DNA from: Psoroptes ovis
Taxonomy: Eukaryota; Arthropoda; Arachnida; Sarcoptiformes; Psoroptidae
Reading direction: 5' to 3'
NCBI GenBank assembly: GCA_002943765.1
Contig: PQWQ01000006.1
Span: 3,472,001 to 3,536,000, forward strand
Length of the DNA: 64,000 nt
Shown here: in pieces, positions 49,771 through 62,395 of the stretch
Position numbering within the stretch: the first letter of the stretch is position 1
How the letters are laid out: every line of letters begins with the position of its first letter
The notes under the pieces: generated by a model
The model's input: only the letters and a program-made list of their open reading frames with translations
Database searches by the model: none
Told to the model about the DNA's origin: nothing
Made by a program: the position numbers and the translations under genes

Positions 49771-50786
49771 ATGTTCCGAGTAAGGACTTTTTAAATATAT
49801 TTCCGATAATGAATTACCGAATATTTTCCCATTCAACATTTACCGATATTTTCTCCGAAAATTTGTGTAAATCATCGTCAACTAAACAATGTGTTTTTTC
49901 TTCCTATTTTCTTTCAGTTCGTCGTTGTCGCTTCATTGATCGCTTGCGTCGCTGCCGGTGGTTACGGTGGTGGCTCATCAGGTGGTTATGGTGGTGGTAG
50001 CCGAGGAGGCGGTTACGGTGGTGGCAGCCGTGGTGGTTTTAGTGGCGGTTTCAGTGGTGGTTTTGGAGGCGGTTTCAGCTCTGGCGGCTCTGCTGCTGCT
50101 GGCCAAACTGTCCAAGCTGCTGTCGTTTCAAACCACCGTGTTGAATTCCGTGATGTCCCATCAAGTGGTGGCGCTGCTCCAACCACCATTGAAGTCGGTG
50201 GTATGTATCGATTAATTTTTCGTTTGCTGTTTCTCATCAAACTGTGATTATTTGTCAAATTTAGCCAACGCTGCCCCAGTCAACTTGCTCTTCAAATCAG
50301 CCAGCTCAAACCTCAACATTCAACAAGCTCACGATGGTGCTGGCGGTTCAGTCCAAGAATCTCAATCAGAAGATGAACCACATATCCTTAAACACTCAGT
50401 TACCAAACCAATCATCCAAGAAGTTCACGAAGTCATCACTCCACAACGAAAAGTGAGTGAGGTCTGAATTGGTCTCTAGGAAATCATCAAAAAATTTTCT
50501 CTTTACAGATTACCCAAGAAATCCAACCAGTTGTTGAAGAAATCCTCACCGTTGTCTCACGCGACCAAGGTGGTAAGTAATTATGAAACTTAATAAAATT
50601 TCAAGATAAATTTATCATAATTCGAAAACAGGCGGACGAGCTGCTGGTTTCAGTGCTGGTGCTGGTGCTGGCGCTGCTTTCGGTGGTTTCAGCGGTGGCC
50701 GTGCATCTGGTTTCGGTGGTGGTCGTGGTGCTGGTGGTTATGGAGGTGGCCGCAGTGCTGGTGGTTCATCAAAAGGTGGTTATTAA
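49771..50786 (+). CDS. Secreted Gly-rich protein with the shared core domain (family member 3)
   Basis: Exons 49771-49779, 49918-50200, 50265-50452, 50509-50572 and 50632-50786; 232 residues. Signal peptide MFR|FVVVASLIACVAA (about residues 1-16), Gly-Gly-Tyr/Phe/Ser arm (17-65), core (about 66-181: NHRVEFRDVPS, NLLFKSASSNLNIQQ, ESQSEDEP, ITQEIQPVVEEI), then an Ala/Gly/Phe/Arg arm ending SSKGGY. It is nearly identical to the gene at 52384. Intron 3 differs from that copy and is the odd one among the array genes. There is no cysteine in the mature protein, as in its neighbours, so any assembly would not rest on disulfides. Confidence 0.92.
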
Positions 50787-52241
50787 ATCAAATAAATTTG
50801 ATTGATAATCAAACCTTACCGAATCAATTAAACAATGAGCTGAATATATTCACTTATATCACACTTATTATATGCATCATTCATTTCGAAAAAAATATAT
50901 CAAAACCATCGAAATTATTTATTTATTAATTTATTTATTTTTAGCAAAACAAAATATTTTATATAAATATCATACATAAAATACAATTGTAATATTCATA
51001 TTATGTTAATTCATGTATGATCAAATTATATTGATCAAAAACAATAATGGTGTAATTATTGAAATTATTTAATAATTTGCCAAAAATAAAAATGAAAATT
51101 TTCTTATATAAATCACAGAAAGTTTAACAAGTTATTCCGACAGACAAGTGAATTGTGATAAGATCAATTCGAGAGTGAATTTGATTTCTGGATTAATTTT
51201 AGGATTTTTCATTCATTAATTGATAATGAACAATTATATCATTTTGCCTTCTGGGTTTTGATTAAAATAACGATTGAAAGTTATCGGTCTTTATGAGTAT
51301 ATGCGTGTTTGTTTTCACAGAAAAAGTTTTTACTCTAAGAAATAATCGGCAAAATTTTCTCATTTTAATTACTAAAGCATTGCTGCTTGACAGTCATTAA
51401 TATTACTAGGTGGTCAAAACCTCGTCAGGGTTAACTCCGACAATTATTCATAATAAACTATCATTTTATTTATGGACCAAAATTTATCTTTGAAAAGAGA
51501 TGTGGATAGACCAATATTATAATTAATCGATGGATGAAAACTGAGGCATTTGTCAAAAAAACTGTTTTGTTTAACAGATAAATCAATTGATAGGATTTGT
51601 GTCATATTGACATCAAATTGAGGCCAACGATCCAACTTTTACAAGTAAATGATAAATTTACTATGCAATAACTTATGAAAAGCGGGAAATATTTCAAGAT
51701 ATACCTTCATCATTCAAGAATGCCTGAGTTTGAATCGACGTTATAATATGATTATACTGGTGATTGGAGGGTTTTAAGTTTTGAATATCATTTGGGGGGC
51801 ATTTTGAATGAATATAATAGAAAAAATGATGGAATGAATGAATGAATCAGTTATGAACAATATTTTATGATTACAAATAAATAAAAGCAATCATTCACAA
51901 CATACATTTCTATTGATGATATTATTGATATTTTGATCGAATATTAAAACAAAACAAAAAAAAAAGAAAATATTTTGTAGGATATACAAAGGTGAGATGT
52001 CTTCTTATGCAGTTGTTGATGATGTTGCATACGACCACGTCTTTTTTGCTCGATTCAAAGGAGAGATGATGGCCTAAACTTGAAAATCATTTTTTTATTA
52101 ATTTTAATAATGAGATTATTGAATAATGAAATATTAATTATTTCTGCAATTAGTAATGTAATCCTGTGTGTGTGTCTTTGTTGAATCATAGAGTGTATAC
52201 TTTCACTTGTTTTCAATTGTGAACTGTTGTTTGGCTTTTTG

Positions 52242-52249
52242 TATATAAA
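52242..52249 (+). promoter_or_regulatory. TATA box of Gly-rich gene 4
   Basis: TATATAAA lies 142 bp before the ATG at 52384, in the same context as in gene 3. Confidence 0.65.
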
Positions 52250-52383
52250 CGGAGACAAAATTCATGTATTAAATCATTATTAAAACATTTCATCATTTGA
52301 AATCATCAAAACAAAACAAAAAAATTATTTCTACTTATTTATCTTTTGTATATTGTGAAAATATTATTATAATCAATATCAAA

Positions 52384-53391
52384 ATGTTCCGAGTAAGGAC
52401 TTTTTAAATATATTTTCGATAATGAATTACCGAATATTTTCCCATCTAACATTTACCGATATTTTCTCCGAAAATTTGTGTAAATCATCGTCAACTAAAC
52501 AATGTGTTTTTTCTTCCTATTTTCTTTCAGTTCGTCGTTGTCGCTTCATTGATCGCTTGCGTCGCTGCCGGTGGTTACGGTGGTGGCTCATCAGGTGGTT
52601 ATGGTGGTGGTAGCCGAGGTGGCGGTTATGGTGGTGGCAGCCGTGGTGGTTTCAGTGGCGGTTTCAGTGGTGGTTTTGGAGGCGGTTTCAGCTCTGGCGG
52701 CTCTGCTGCTGCTGGCCAAACTGTCCAAGCAGCTGTCGTTTCAAACCACCGTGTTGAATTCCGTGATGTCCCATCAAGTGGTGGCGCTGCTCCAACCACC
52801 ATTGAAGTCGGTGGTATGTATCGATTAATTTTCGGTTTGCTGTTTCTCATCAATCTGTGATTATTTGTGAAATTTAGCCAATGCTGCCCCAGTCAACTTG
52901 CTCTTCAAATCAGCCAGCTCAAACCTCAACATTCAACAAGCTCACGATGGTGCTGGCGGTTCAGTCCAAGAATCTCAATCAGAAGATGAACCACATATCC
53001 TTAAACACTCAGTTACCAAACCAATCATCCAAGAAGTTCACGAAGTCATCACTCCACAACGAAAAGTGAGTGAAATCTTCATTTGTATTCGGAATCATCA
53101 ATAAATTTTTTCCTGACAGATTACCCAAGAAATCCAACCAGTTGTTGAAGAAATCCTCACCGTTGTCTCACGCGACCAAGGTGGTAAGTAATCATGAGAC
53201 TAATGAAAGATTGTGCGAAAAATTAATCAATATTTAAAAAAGGTGGACGAGCTGCTGGTTTCGGTGCTGGTGCTGGCGCTGGTTTTGGCGGTTTAAGCGG
53301 TGGCCGTGCATCTGGTTTCGGTGGTGGTCGTGGTGCTGGCGGTTACGGAGGTGGTCGCAGCTCTGGTGGTTCATCAAAAGGTGGTTATTAA
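52384..53391 (+). CDS. Secreted Gly-rich protein with the shared core domain (family member 4)
   Basis: Exons 52384-52392, 52531-52813, 52878-53065, 53120-53183 and 53243-53391; 230 residues. It has the same layout as the gene at 49771: 9-bp MFR exon, signal peptide, Gly-rich arm, core, Gly-rich arm ending GGY. The first 181 residues are the same or nearly so; changes are mostly silent and sit in the last arm (for example FGGLSGG). Intron 3 (53066-53119) opens with the same 20 bases as intron 3 of the 46.5-kb gene, not that of its closest relative, which points to sequence exchange within the array. Confidence 0.92.
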
Positions 53392-54010
53392 ATCAAATAA
53401 ATTTGATTGATAATCAAACCTTACCGAATCAATTAAACAATGAGCTGAATATATTCACTTATATCACACTTATTATATACATCATTCATTTCGAAAAAAA
53501 TATATCAAAACCATCGAAATCATTTATTTATTTATTTATTTTTAGCAAAACAAAATATTTTATATATATATTATTCATAAAATACAATTGTAATATTCAT
53601 ATTATGTTAATTCATGTATGATCAAATTATATTGATCAAAAACAATGATGAATCAAACCAAATTATTATTTAAAAATTATCCAAAAAATAAAAATGATGA
53701 TTTTCTTATATGAATTGAAAGAAAGTTGAACATTTTATTCCGCGAAACAAGTGAAAAGATTAATTCGAGATTGAATTTGATTTCTGCATTAATTAGGATT
53801 TTTCATGTAAACATCTTCATTTATTAATTGATAATGAATAATTATATCATTTTGTTTATTTAGTGTGTGTTTTCACAGCAAAAGTTTTTTTACACTGAAG
53901 AATAATTGACAAAATTTTCTCATTTTAAATACTAAAGCATTGTTGCTTGCTAATTATCAACTTGACTAGGTGGTCAAAACCTCGTCACGGTTAACTCCAA
54001 CAATTATTGC

Positions 54011-57000
54011 TTATAAACTATCATTTTAATCATGAACCAAAGTTTATATTCGATGATAGATGGCAAAGGATAATTATTTTAATTGATTCATGGATGAAAA
54101 TTTACAATTTGACAAAGTAAAAATAGATAAATCAATTTTGATTGAGATTATATTGACATTACAGGGTATGAAGTTCTCATTCGCAGTTTCAAAATTGATT
54201 TGATAGTTTTGAATGTAATTTTGAACTGTACAATTATGAAATTCAATTTTAAAACTACGATTTATCCTTTTGAAAAATCATTCGTTAAATTCCGTACGAA
54301 ACTCGTGACAAGTGATTGATCGAAATCTATGCAAATTGGATCGCCATAAGTCTATCTTAGCTAATAGATAAGACCATTTCATTAATGGATCATATTTGTT
54401 CTTATTTATTTTCCATCAAAATCGAAATCGAATGAATGAATAATGAAGAAATTTTAGCACAAATAAATTCAAATAAAAAAATGCAAATCTATTTTTTTAA
54501 ATAAAATACTTGTCATCATCATCATCATCATAATCTGCATTTAAAATGCAAAAAATAAATCATTTCAAATTTTATTATCATCATTTCATTAATAAAATTT
54601 TGAATTAATTTGAAATTGATTTTGATATTTTTTTTCAATTTTTTAATTTTAAAATTTTTATTTTCCAATTACAAAAGACCCTGAAGCTTAATAGTAATAA
54701 TCATCATAATCATCATCATTAGACTGTCGTTGTAATTATTATTATTATTATTACATTTTTCAAATTATATTTTTTTCTCATGAAAAAATTAATGATTTTT
54801 GATCATTTATTTTTTCAAGGTTTATCGTTTAATAATTTATAAATAATTTGTAAAACACCTGGATTTAATAAATTATACGAAATAAAAAAAAATATTAATA
54901 AAATTATTCAATCATCAATTATTTCCCTGCTGTACACAGATTGCATAACAATTTTTTCAGTTTTTTACGATTTTATTTTATATTTTTTGATTTTGACTAA
55001 ACATAAAATTCAATCAAAATTTTCCAAGTAAAAGATGATCTAATACAAATCGATGAATTAATGAATGGATGGATATTAATATTAATTTTTTCTATCTTCT
55101 TTGATTGAAATCCTCCATATTTAGACGATCAAAAGTGAAAGGATAAATTTTATCATTTCATTATTTGAGTATATATGATTAATAATTGAAAATTGATGAA
55201 TTTCGACAAAAAAACCTTGATGTCATTTGTTTATTCAATTAATCTTCGAATAGATATTTGGTTATGTAATAATTTGATGGTTATTTTTCTTAAATTACAA
55301 TAATTCATGATTTATTCGAATCATTACTATTTTTATAATCAAATCTTGTAATTTTAAAAAATTTTCTATTTGTCATCATGGTATTTGCATTGATTTTCAT
55401 CAAAAACTTGGCTGTGAACATGATTTTAATCAACCATCAAAATCAAATGAACTTTAGTAATATGATATTTAATATTTTTTTTTCGAAAATTTGTCATCAA
55501 GCATTAAAACAAAAACTTAAGATGGTATTATTGAGTTTAAATTTAAGCATTCGATCATGCTCATTTCAATCTGATTTCATTACAATCATTGTCACTGATT
55601 AATGATGATACATTTATCATTTAGTGATTGATTATTGTTTTGTACAAATCTTTCAAGTTTTTAAATGATCTTTGAATGAAAATATCAATCAAAAAAAATA
55701 GTTTAAATCAATCCGATTGAAAATGGAAATTTTTTTTTCTTCACGAATTATCGTATGTAAATTATTTATTCAAATCAAAATCTAATCATCGATCATTGAT
55801 GATCATAATAAGACATGATATGTGTTGCCAATTCATTTTCAATCATTCAAACATGATCATCATCATCATCTAATAAGTCGAGAATTAAAGAAAATAGCTA
55901 AATAATAATAATAATAATGGATATCTCCGTAGTTATATGGTGCCACAAGGCCACAAGGGTTTGCATAATTTTTTCATTTTTCCTTAGAAACAACAGTTTC
56001 ACGTTTCGTTGTTGTTTTTATTGTTGTTGTTGTCGTTGTCGTGGTTATTTCAAATGTGTTGGCACATTTTTTCAATTTTTTCATTCATTTCTTCATTCTT
56101 GATTTTTTTTTTCATTCATTCCAATCCATTCACTCTCATCATCATCATTGAATGTGTAATCAAAATGAAGAAAAAAAAAATATTCTTTTTCTTCATTACA
56201 TTCATTAATCTCATCGAATACACATCATTCATTCAATTTTTAAAACGAATAAAAAAAATTGAGAAAAAAACAGTTTAGCCAATATAATAATAATAATAAT
56301 AATACTGCTATTAACCATTATCATCATTATTTGTGATGAATTAATGATGATAATCACATTGATCAACATTTTCACTATTGCATGATGTTGTTTGTTGTTT
56401 TTGTTGTTCTTGGAACTCGATTTGATTGTTAATAATGACGCTCATGATGTTGATGATGATGATGATGATGATCTAAATGAATTAAGGGAAGATTAAATAA
56501 TTTTATTTTCTTCATTTTGTTTCGATGTAAAAAATCATCCATTATTATTATTTTGTTTTCAAGGATAAATGTATTAAAAAATTATAATATAAATTATATA
56601 ATTTTATATGTCAACAAGCGTGTTGTGTGTTCGTATGAATTGATGTATTGGATAGGATAATTGGAAAACGAAAAATATTTGAAAAAAATTCATTGACCCG
56701 GAGGGAGACATTGTGCGTGTTAACATATACAGACATATATTTAACAACACGTGTTTTTTTTTGATTTGCTGATGTGTGTGTGGTCATGATCATCATTCCC
56801 CCTTAAGAAAATTTCATTTTAAATACACTCATTCATGATGATATGAATGTATGAATGAATGGATGGCTGAATATGAAAAAAAAAAATTCAAAAACAATCC
56901 CTTTCACGAAATCGAAATAACAGTCTCGACACGAATATATTTTTGCGCAAAAATTAAAAAAATTTACATGAAATTATTTTATTTTATATTTGAATCAACT

Positions 57001-57449
57001 TTTGACTCTTGAATAGTGAAAATGATAACTTTTTTGTTCTCGTTGGCCAAATTAAACAATTTTTTGAAGATAAGATTGCTTACTAAAACATATATGGTAG
57101 AGAGAATTTGAAGCGTAAAAAAATGAAAAATTTCATGATCATCTTAATTACAAAACTATGGCCATAATAATAATAATCATTTATTATAATTTCGAATAGA
57201 AATTAAAACAAAAATTAAATAAAATAACAAAAAAAGATGAAATCAAAAAAAAGATGAAATTTTATCAAAATTTTTATTTAATATGACTGTTGTTACATAA
57301 AAACTGTTATTAAAAGGTTGGAAAATTTTCGATTAAAAACAATGATAATAATAATAATGATAGTAATTATCATTTCATACAATGTTTTATATAATGTTTT
57401 CATAGTCGATCATCAAATTTCATAGAGAAAAAAATAAGGCTTTTTGAAT
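54011..57449. other. Spacer between Gly-rich genes 4 and 5
   Basis: No gene. It holds a hairpin-forming segment at 54181-54260, a spacer echo of 48580-48720 at about 55335-55500 (the frame at 55378-55602 lies on it and is not a gene), and (ATC)n, (ATT)n and (TTG)n tracts. Confidence 0.5.
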
Positions 57450-57980
57450 TATCATTTGGAGGATATTTTAAATGAATATAATTGAAAAAATGATAGGAAT
57501 GAAATGAAATGAAATGAATGAAAGAATGAATCAAATATGAACAATATTTTATTATTACAAATAAATAAATGCAATCATTCCTAACATATATTTCTATTAT
57601 AGATGATATTATTGATATTTTGATCGAATATTAAAACAAAAAAAAAGAAATAAAATATATTCTAAGGATATACAAAGGTGAGATGTTTTTCTTATGATGT
57701 TTGTTGCTGTTGATGTTGTTGCTGTTGCATACCATGTGAAATTGATTACATTAGCTTCATATTGTTGTTGTTGTTGTTGCTGTAATGTTGTTATTATTGC
57801 TACTGCTGAGATCCAAAGAACAATATTTGTTACAGGAGACAGACACACCACCACGTTTTCTTCTTTACGATTCAGGGGAGAGATGATGGTCTAAACTTGA
57901 AAGTCATTTTTTAATAATAATAATAATAATAATAATTTTATTATTATTATTGCTGCAATTAGTAATATAATCCTGTGTAA

Positions 57981-57986
<6 letters not shown>

Positions 57987-58020
<34 letters not shown>
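57987..58020. repeat. (GT)17 microsatellite in the promoter of Gly-rich gene 5
   Basis: Copies 1 and 2 have only about four GT units at the matching place. The tract ends about 70 bp before the TATATAAA box. Confidence 0.9.
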
Positions 58021-58021
<1 letters not shown>

Positions 58022-58088
58022 GAATATAAATCTTAGAAGTATATACTTTCATTTTTATTTCAATTGTAAACTGTTATTTCGGTTTTTG

Positions 58089-58096
58089 TATATAAA
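58089..58096 (+). promoter_or_regulatory. TATA box of Gly-rich gene 5
   Basis: TATATAAA lies 132 bp before the ATG at 58221; the context GTATATAAATGGAGAC parallels genes 3 and 4. Confidence 0.65.
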
Positions 58097-58220
58097 TGGA
58101 GACAAAATCCATGGATTAAATCATCATCAAAACATTTCATCATTTGAAATCATCAAATCAAAATTTAAAAAAAATTATTTATTTGTATATTCTGAAAATA
58201 ATATAATAATAAATATCAAA

Positions 58221-59354
58221 ATGCTCCGAGTAAGGATTTTTTCAAATATATTTCCGATAATGAATTACCGAATATTTTCCCATCTAACATTAACCGACAT
58301 ACTCACCGAAAATTAAAATGTTTGTAAAATCATCGTCAACTAAACAAAATGCTTTTTTTCCTTCCTATTTTAGTTCGTCGTTGTCGCTTCATTGATCGCT
58401 TGCGTCGCTGCCGGTGGTTACGGTGGTGGCTCATCAGGTGGTTATGGTGGTGGTAGCCGAGGTGGCGGTTACGGTGGTGGTAGCCGTGGTGGTTTCGGCG
58501 GTGGTTTCAGTGGCGGTTTCGGTGGTGGTTTTGGCGGCGGTTTCAGCTCTGGTGGTGGTGCTGGCCAAACTGTCCAAGCTGCTGTCGTTTCAAACCATCG
58601 TGTTGAATTCCGTGATGTTCCATCAAGTGGTGGCGCTGCTCCAACCACCATTGAAGTCGGTGGTATGTATCGATTAATTTACCGTTTGCTGTTTTTTATC
58701 AAACTGTGATTATTTGTGAAATTTAGCCAACGCTGCCCCAGTCAACTTGCTCTTCCGAAGTGCTTCAAGTAACCTCAACATTCAACAAGCTCACGATGGT
58801 GCTGGCGGTTCAGTCCAAGAATCTCAATCAGAAGATGAACCACATATCCTTAAACACTCAGTCACTAAACCAATCATCCAAGAAGTTCACGAAGTCATCA
58901 CCCCACAACGACGAGTAAGATAATTTTTCTTTTTCGCTTAACAAATCAATAATACATCTTTCACTTTCATTTCGAATAATTGAATCGTACAGATCACCCA
59001 AGAAATCCAACCAGTTCAAGTAAGTTTGGCAATATAACAATCTTTTGATAGGTTTACTAATCATTCATCAATTTGATTATTTGAAAATTTTAGGAAGAAA
59101 TCCTTACCGTTGTCTCACGAGACCAAGGTGGTAAGTAATCTTGAAACTAATGTATAATTTTTCGATAAATTAATCATCATTCAAAAAAAGGTGGACGAGG
59201 TGCTGGTTTCGGTGGTGGCGCTGGTTTCGGCGGCGGTTTCGGTGGTTTCGGCGGTGGTCGTGGATCTGGTTTCGGTGGTGGTCGTGGTGCTGGCGGTTAT
59301 GGAGGTGGCCGCAGCTCTGGTGGTTATGGTGGTTCATCAAAAGGTGGTTATTAA
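58221..59354 (+). CDS. Secreted Gly-rich protein with the shared core domain (family member 5, extra intron)
   Basis: Exons 58221-58229, 58374-58662, 58727-58914, 58993-59019, 59094-59130 and 59191-59354; 237 residues. It starts MLR, then has the same signal peptide as members 3 and 4, a longer Gly-Gly-Phe arm, the core and a Gly/Arg/Ser arm ending GGY. The exon that is a single 64 bp in members 3 and 4 is split here into 27 + 37 bp by a 74-bp intron with good borders (CAA|GTAAG ... TTTTAG|GAA). One residue at the join differs (PVQ|EEI against PVVEEI). Intron 3 and the start of exon 3 (FRSASSN with other Ser codons) also differ from the sister genes, while the rest of exon 3 is almost identical. 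Confidence 0.9.
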
Positions 59355-62227
59355 ATCAAAAAAATTTGATTGATAATCAAACCTTACCAAATCAATTAAA
59401 AAATGAGCTGAACATAATCACTTATATCACTCTTATTATATGCATCATTCATTTCGAAAAAAATATATCAAAAACATCGAAATTATTTATTTATTAATTT
59501 ATTTATTTTTAGCAAAACAAAATATTTTCTATAAATATTATTAATAAAATACAAATGTAATATTCATATTATGTTAAATCATGTATGATCAAATTATAAT
59601 GATCAAAAACAATACTTATATAGATCCACCGAAATTATTAAATTCATTTAATAATTCGCCATAAAATAAAAATAATAATTTTCTTATTTAAATCAATGAA
59701 AATTGTATTTCATTTTAATTTTTATCATTACATGTCTTGATGAAATAATGAATGATAAAATTTTTCAATAAATTATGCGACATCTTCTGTTACAGATGGT
59801 AATTGATCATGAAATCAAAGCTCATGAGCTCATTACCTTTTCATCATGTTTTCATGCTACCTGTTTGTGAAATGCAACAGGTTGTATTGAAAATAAAATT
59901 CATTGAAAATTTGAGTTACTTTTGAATTGTTTTTAAAATAACAAAAATGATTTTAAGCAAAACAATTACAATTCAAAATTATTACAAAATTGTTCATTGT
60001 AACAACATCATGTTTCAAGTGTCATCATTTTGTAAAAACAAGTGGTTTATATTTTTGCTTAAAAATAAACCAAATTAAAACAAAACAAAAATTCAATGTA
60101 AGTTGTTGAATAATAAAAATAATGTTTTTATAATTATTTTAAATATTTTTGTTTTGTTTTCATAAATTTTAATTTTTTAATATTAATCAATATAACAAAT
60201 GCCACAAAAAGTGTCATTATTCACTCATTTATTCATTTATTTATTTATATTTAAACATGAATAAATAGGTTGTTGTTGTTGTTGTTGGGAATGATGATGA
60301 CATACTAAATGTCAACATTTGAATTTAAATAAATAAGTATTTTGTCCTTTTTTTGAAAATTAAAGCCAACCATTGTTGAAATTGAAATTGAAAATTTAAT
60401 TTTCGATGTCAAAATCTTTACATTCGTTTTTGTTTGTTTGTTTGAATTTCATTTATTCAAAACAATTATCATTTCAATTAATTGTTGCCATTGAAAAATG
60501 AAATAAAATTATTCATTTTTTTAAATTTTAATTTTGTGTCAAAAATATGCATTTACAAATTTCTTAATTTCTTTTAACAAACCATGAAGAATCGATTCGA
60601 TTTATGGTGAAAAAATAATTTTAAAAATAAATAATTTGTCCATAAATTTGTCTCTTCAAATGAAAAATATTAATTGAATTTTCTTCTTTTTTTAAATCAA
60701 TATTTTATTTTTGAATAATGTGATCCATATGGATAATTAATGAATTGATTAAGAAAAAAAAAAAAAATGAATAAAAACAGATCGAGATAACGATTAATGT
60801 GTTATTTGGTTTTTTGCTATTTATTCATCCAATTTTTTTTTTTTTGCTTTTAAATTAAAATTGAAATTATTTTTATCTCAAAAAATTGAATAAGACTCAA
60901 ATTTAAAGTGATTGAGTCATTTAAGATTTTTAAAATCTTCATTTCGTCTATTTTTTTGAAGATAGAGTTAAATTTACAACTAAAATATACAAAAATTTCA
61001 AGATCTTTAATCATCAATTTGATGATGATGGCCTTTCACATCGATCATCATCAAAGGTCAACTTTAATTATTGTAAATTGTTTTGATTGATTATATTGAA
61101 CGGGATATTCGACCATTAGTTTATTTTTATAAACCTAATCGATGATATTTTCTATACAAATCCTTTTTATATAATCCATAAATTGATTTGAATTGATTTT
61201 TCTATTTTTTAATCCAAGATAAATCCATTTATTAAATAAATATCAAATGTTATATTGAGTAAATCACCCATAGTACCTGTAATATTATCATGATAATGAT
61301 CGTATTTAGCATCTTTCTTTTTTTTTCTCGAATAAAATCACTAAATGATAATCATTCAATTTGAGTTTTGGAAATTTAAATTTAAAAAGTGAAACAAAAA
61401 TTGAATTCATTTCGGTTCATTTTTATGGAAACCTTAACGATAAAAACTGGTTTCGATTTGAGCCAAAGAAAATGGTTATATTCCATTTTCATTTTTGTCT
61501 ATGTAAATCATTGTATCACGCCAAAAAAGTGATGATCGGGGTAGCACATATGATTATTTTTGTACTTGCACAGTTCTGTGTGCATGAATAGATATTATCA
61601 AATTGATTTTAGCGGTGTGTTGATGTGTGTTTTACACTGAAACATTTCACAGAGGATAATGTTCCAGTTTTTTTTCAATTTTCGATTTTCAAAAAAAAAA
61701 AAAAAAAAAATCATTTGAATTTGTGCATTATCATTGATAAATGATCAAATCTCTTGCTCTTTATCATTATTATAATCGTTATTCGTTCACATCACATTTT
61801 TCCCTTCCCTTCACATTTATTTATTCAAGGCGTGATAATTTCTTATTTTTTTTCCCTCAAATAATTTTTTTTCGGTAATATTTTACCGTATTCATGCATT
61901 TAAAATCATAAGAAGAAGGCTCATTATTATTATTTCTCATTGAAATGATGAGATTTTTCAATTTCTTTTAGCTGGAATCAGTTTTTTTTTCCCAACAATC
62001 GGTCACTATTTTTACGGGTCGATGTCGATGTCACCATTACACTTACACCATGTTCATGTATTATCGGTCGATATGATCTTTAATGATGATGATGATGATG
62101 ATGCTAGTTTTATTTGTTCGGTGGTAAACATTTTTTTTTTTTTTTTTTTTTTTTGATAATAATAAAATGTAGTTCACATACACTAACACAAACAAATAAA
62201 TAGCAAATACGATTTTTAAAATAAAGA
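59355..62227. other. Spacer between Gly-rich gene 5 and the Pro-rich member
   Basis: The first 330 bp match the 3' flanks of genes 3 and 4. The rest is AT-rich without recognisable exons; poly(A)/(T) tracts lie at about 61690 and 62131-62153. Confidence 0.55.
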
Positions 62228-62235
62228 TATATAAA
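62228..62235 (+). promoter_or_regulatory. TATA box of the Pro-rich member
   Basis: TATATAAA lies 168 bp before the ATG at 62396, in line with the rest of the family. Confidence 0.5.
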
Positions 62236-62395
62236 AAGGAAAACCGAAAATTTGAATTTTTATTATTTTCTTTCTTTTTTTTTTGAAAAATTATTTTCAT
62301 TCAAAAAAATAAATTTTATTCAAAGTTATTTTATTTTGTTTTTGATCATTTTGAAATTTTGTTTGAATATTTATGATTTGCACATTCTTGAAACA

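Larger units (their letters stand above)
49300..51440 (+). repeat. Tandem duplication unit, copy 1
   Basis: Promoter, gene and 3' flank match the unit at 51770-54010 almost base for base in many stretches, introns included. Start codons are 2,613 bp apart. The unit at 57450-59690 is a third, more diverged copy. Borders are estimated by eye. Confidence 0.8.
51770..54010 (+). repeat. Tandem duplication unit, copy 2
   Basis: Shares gene and 3' flank with 49300-51440. Its left end (51770-51930) instead matches 57450-57600 and is absent before copy 1. So this copy joins features of both neighbours. Confidence 0.75.
57450..59690 (+). repeat. Tandem duplication unit, copy 3
   Basis: Same order of promoter, gene and flank as the units at 49.3 and 51.8 kb, more diverged. 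It carries a (TTG)n/(TGC)n-rich insertion at about 57690-57850 and a long (GT)n in the promoter region. Confidence 0.75.

Noticed and set aside
49809..50000. Frame beginning MNYRIFSHS upstream of gene 3 and its copy at 52422
   Set aside because: It runs through intron 1 and then out of frame into the Gly-rich exon; the duplicated intron explains its conservation.
55378..55602. 74-codon ATG frame after gene 4
   Set aside because: Lies on duplicated spacer that also occurs at 48.6 kb, where the frame is not kept.
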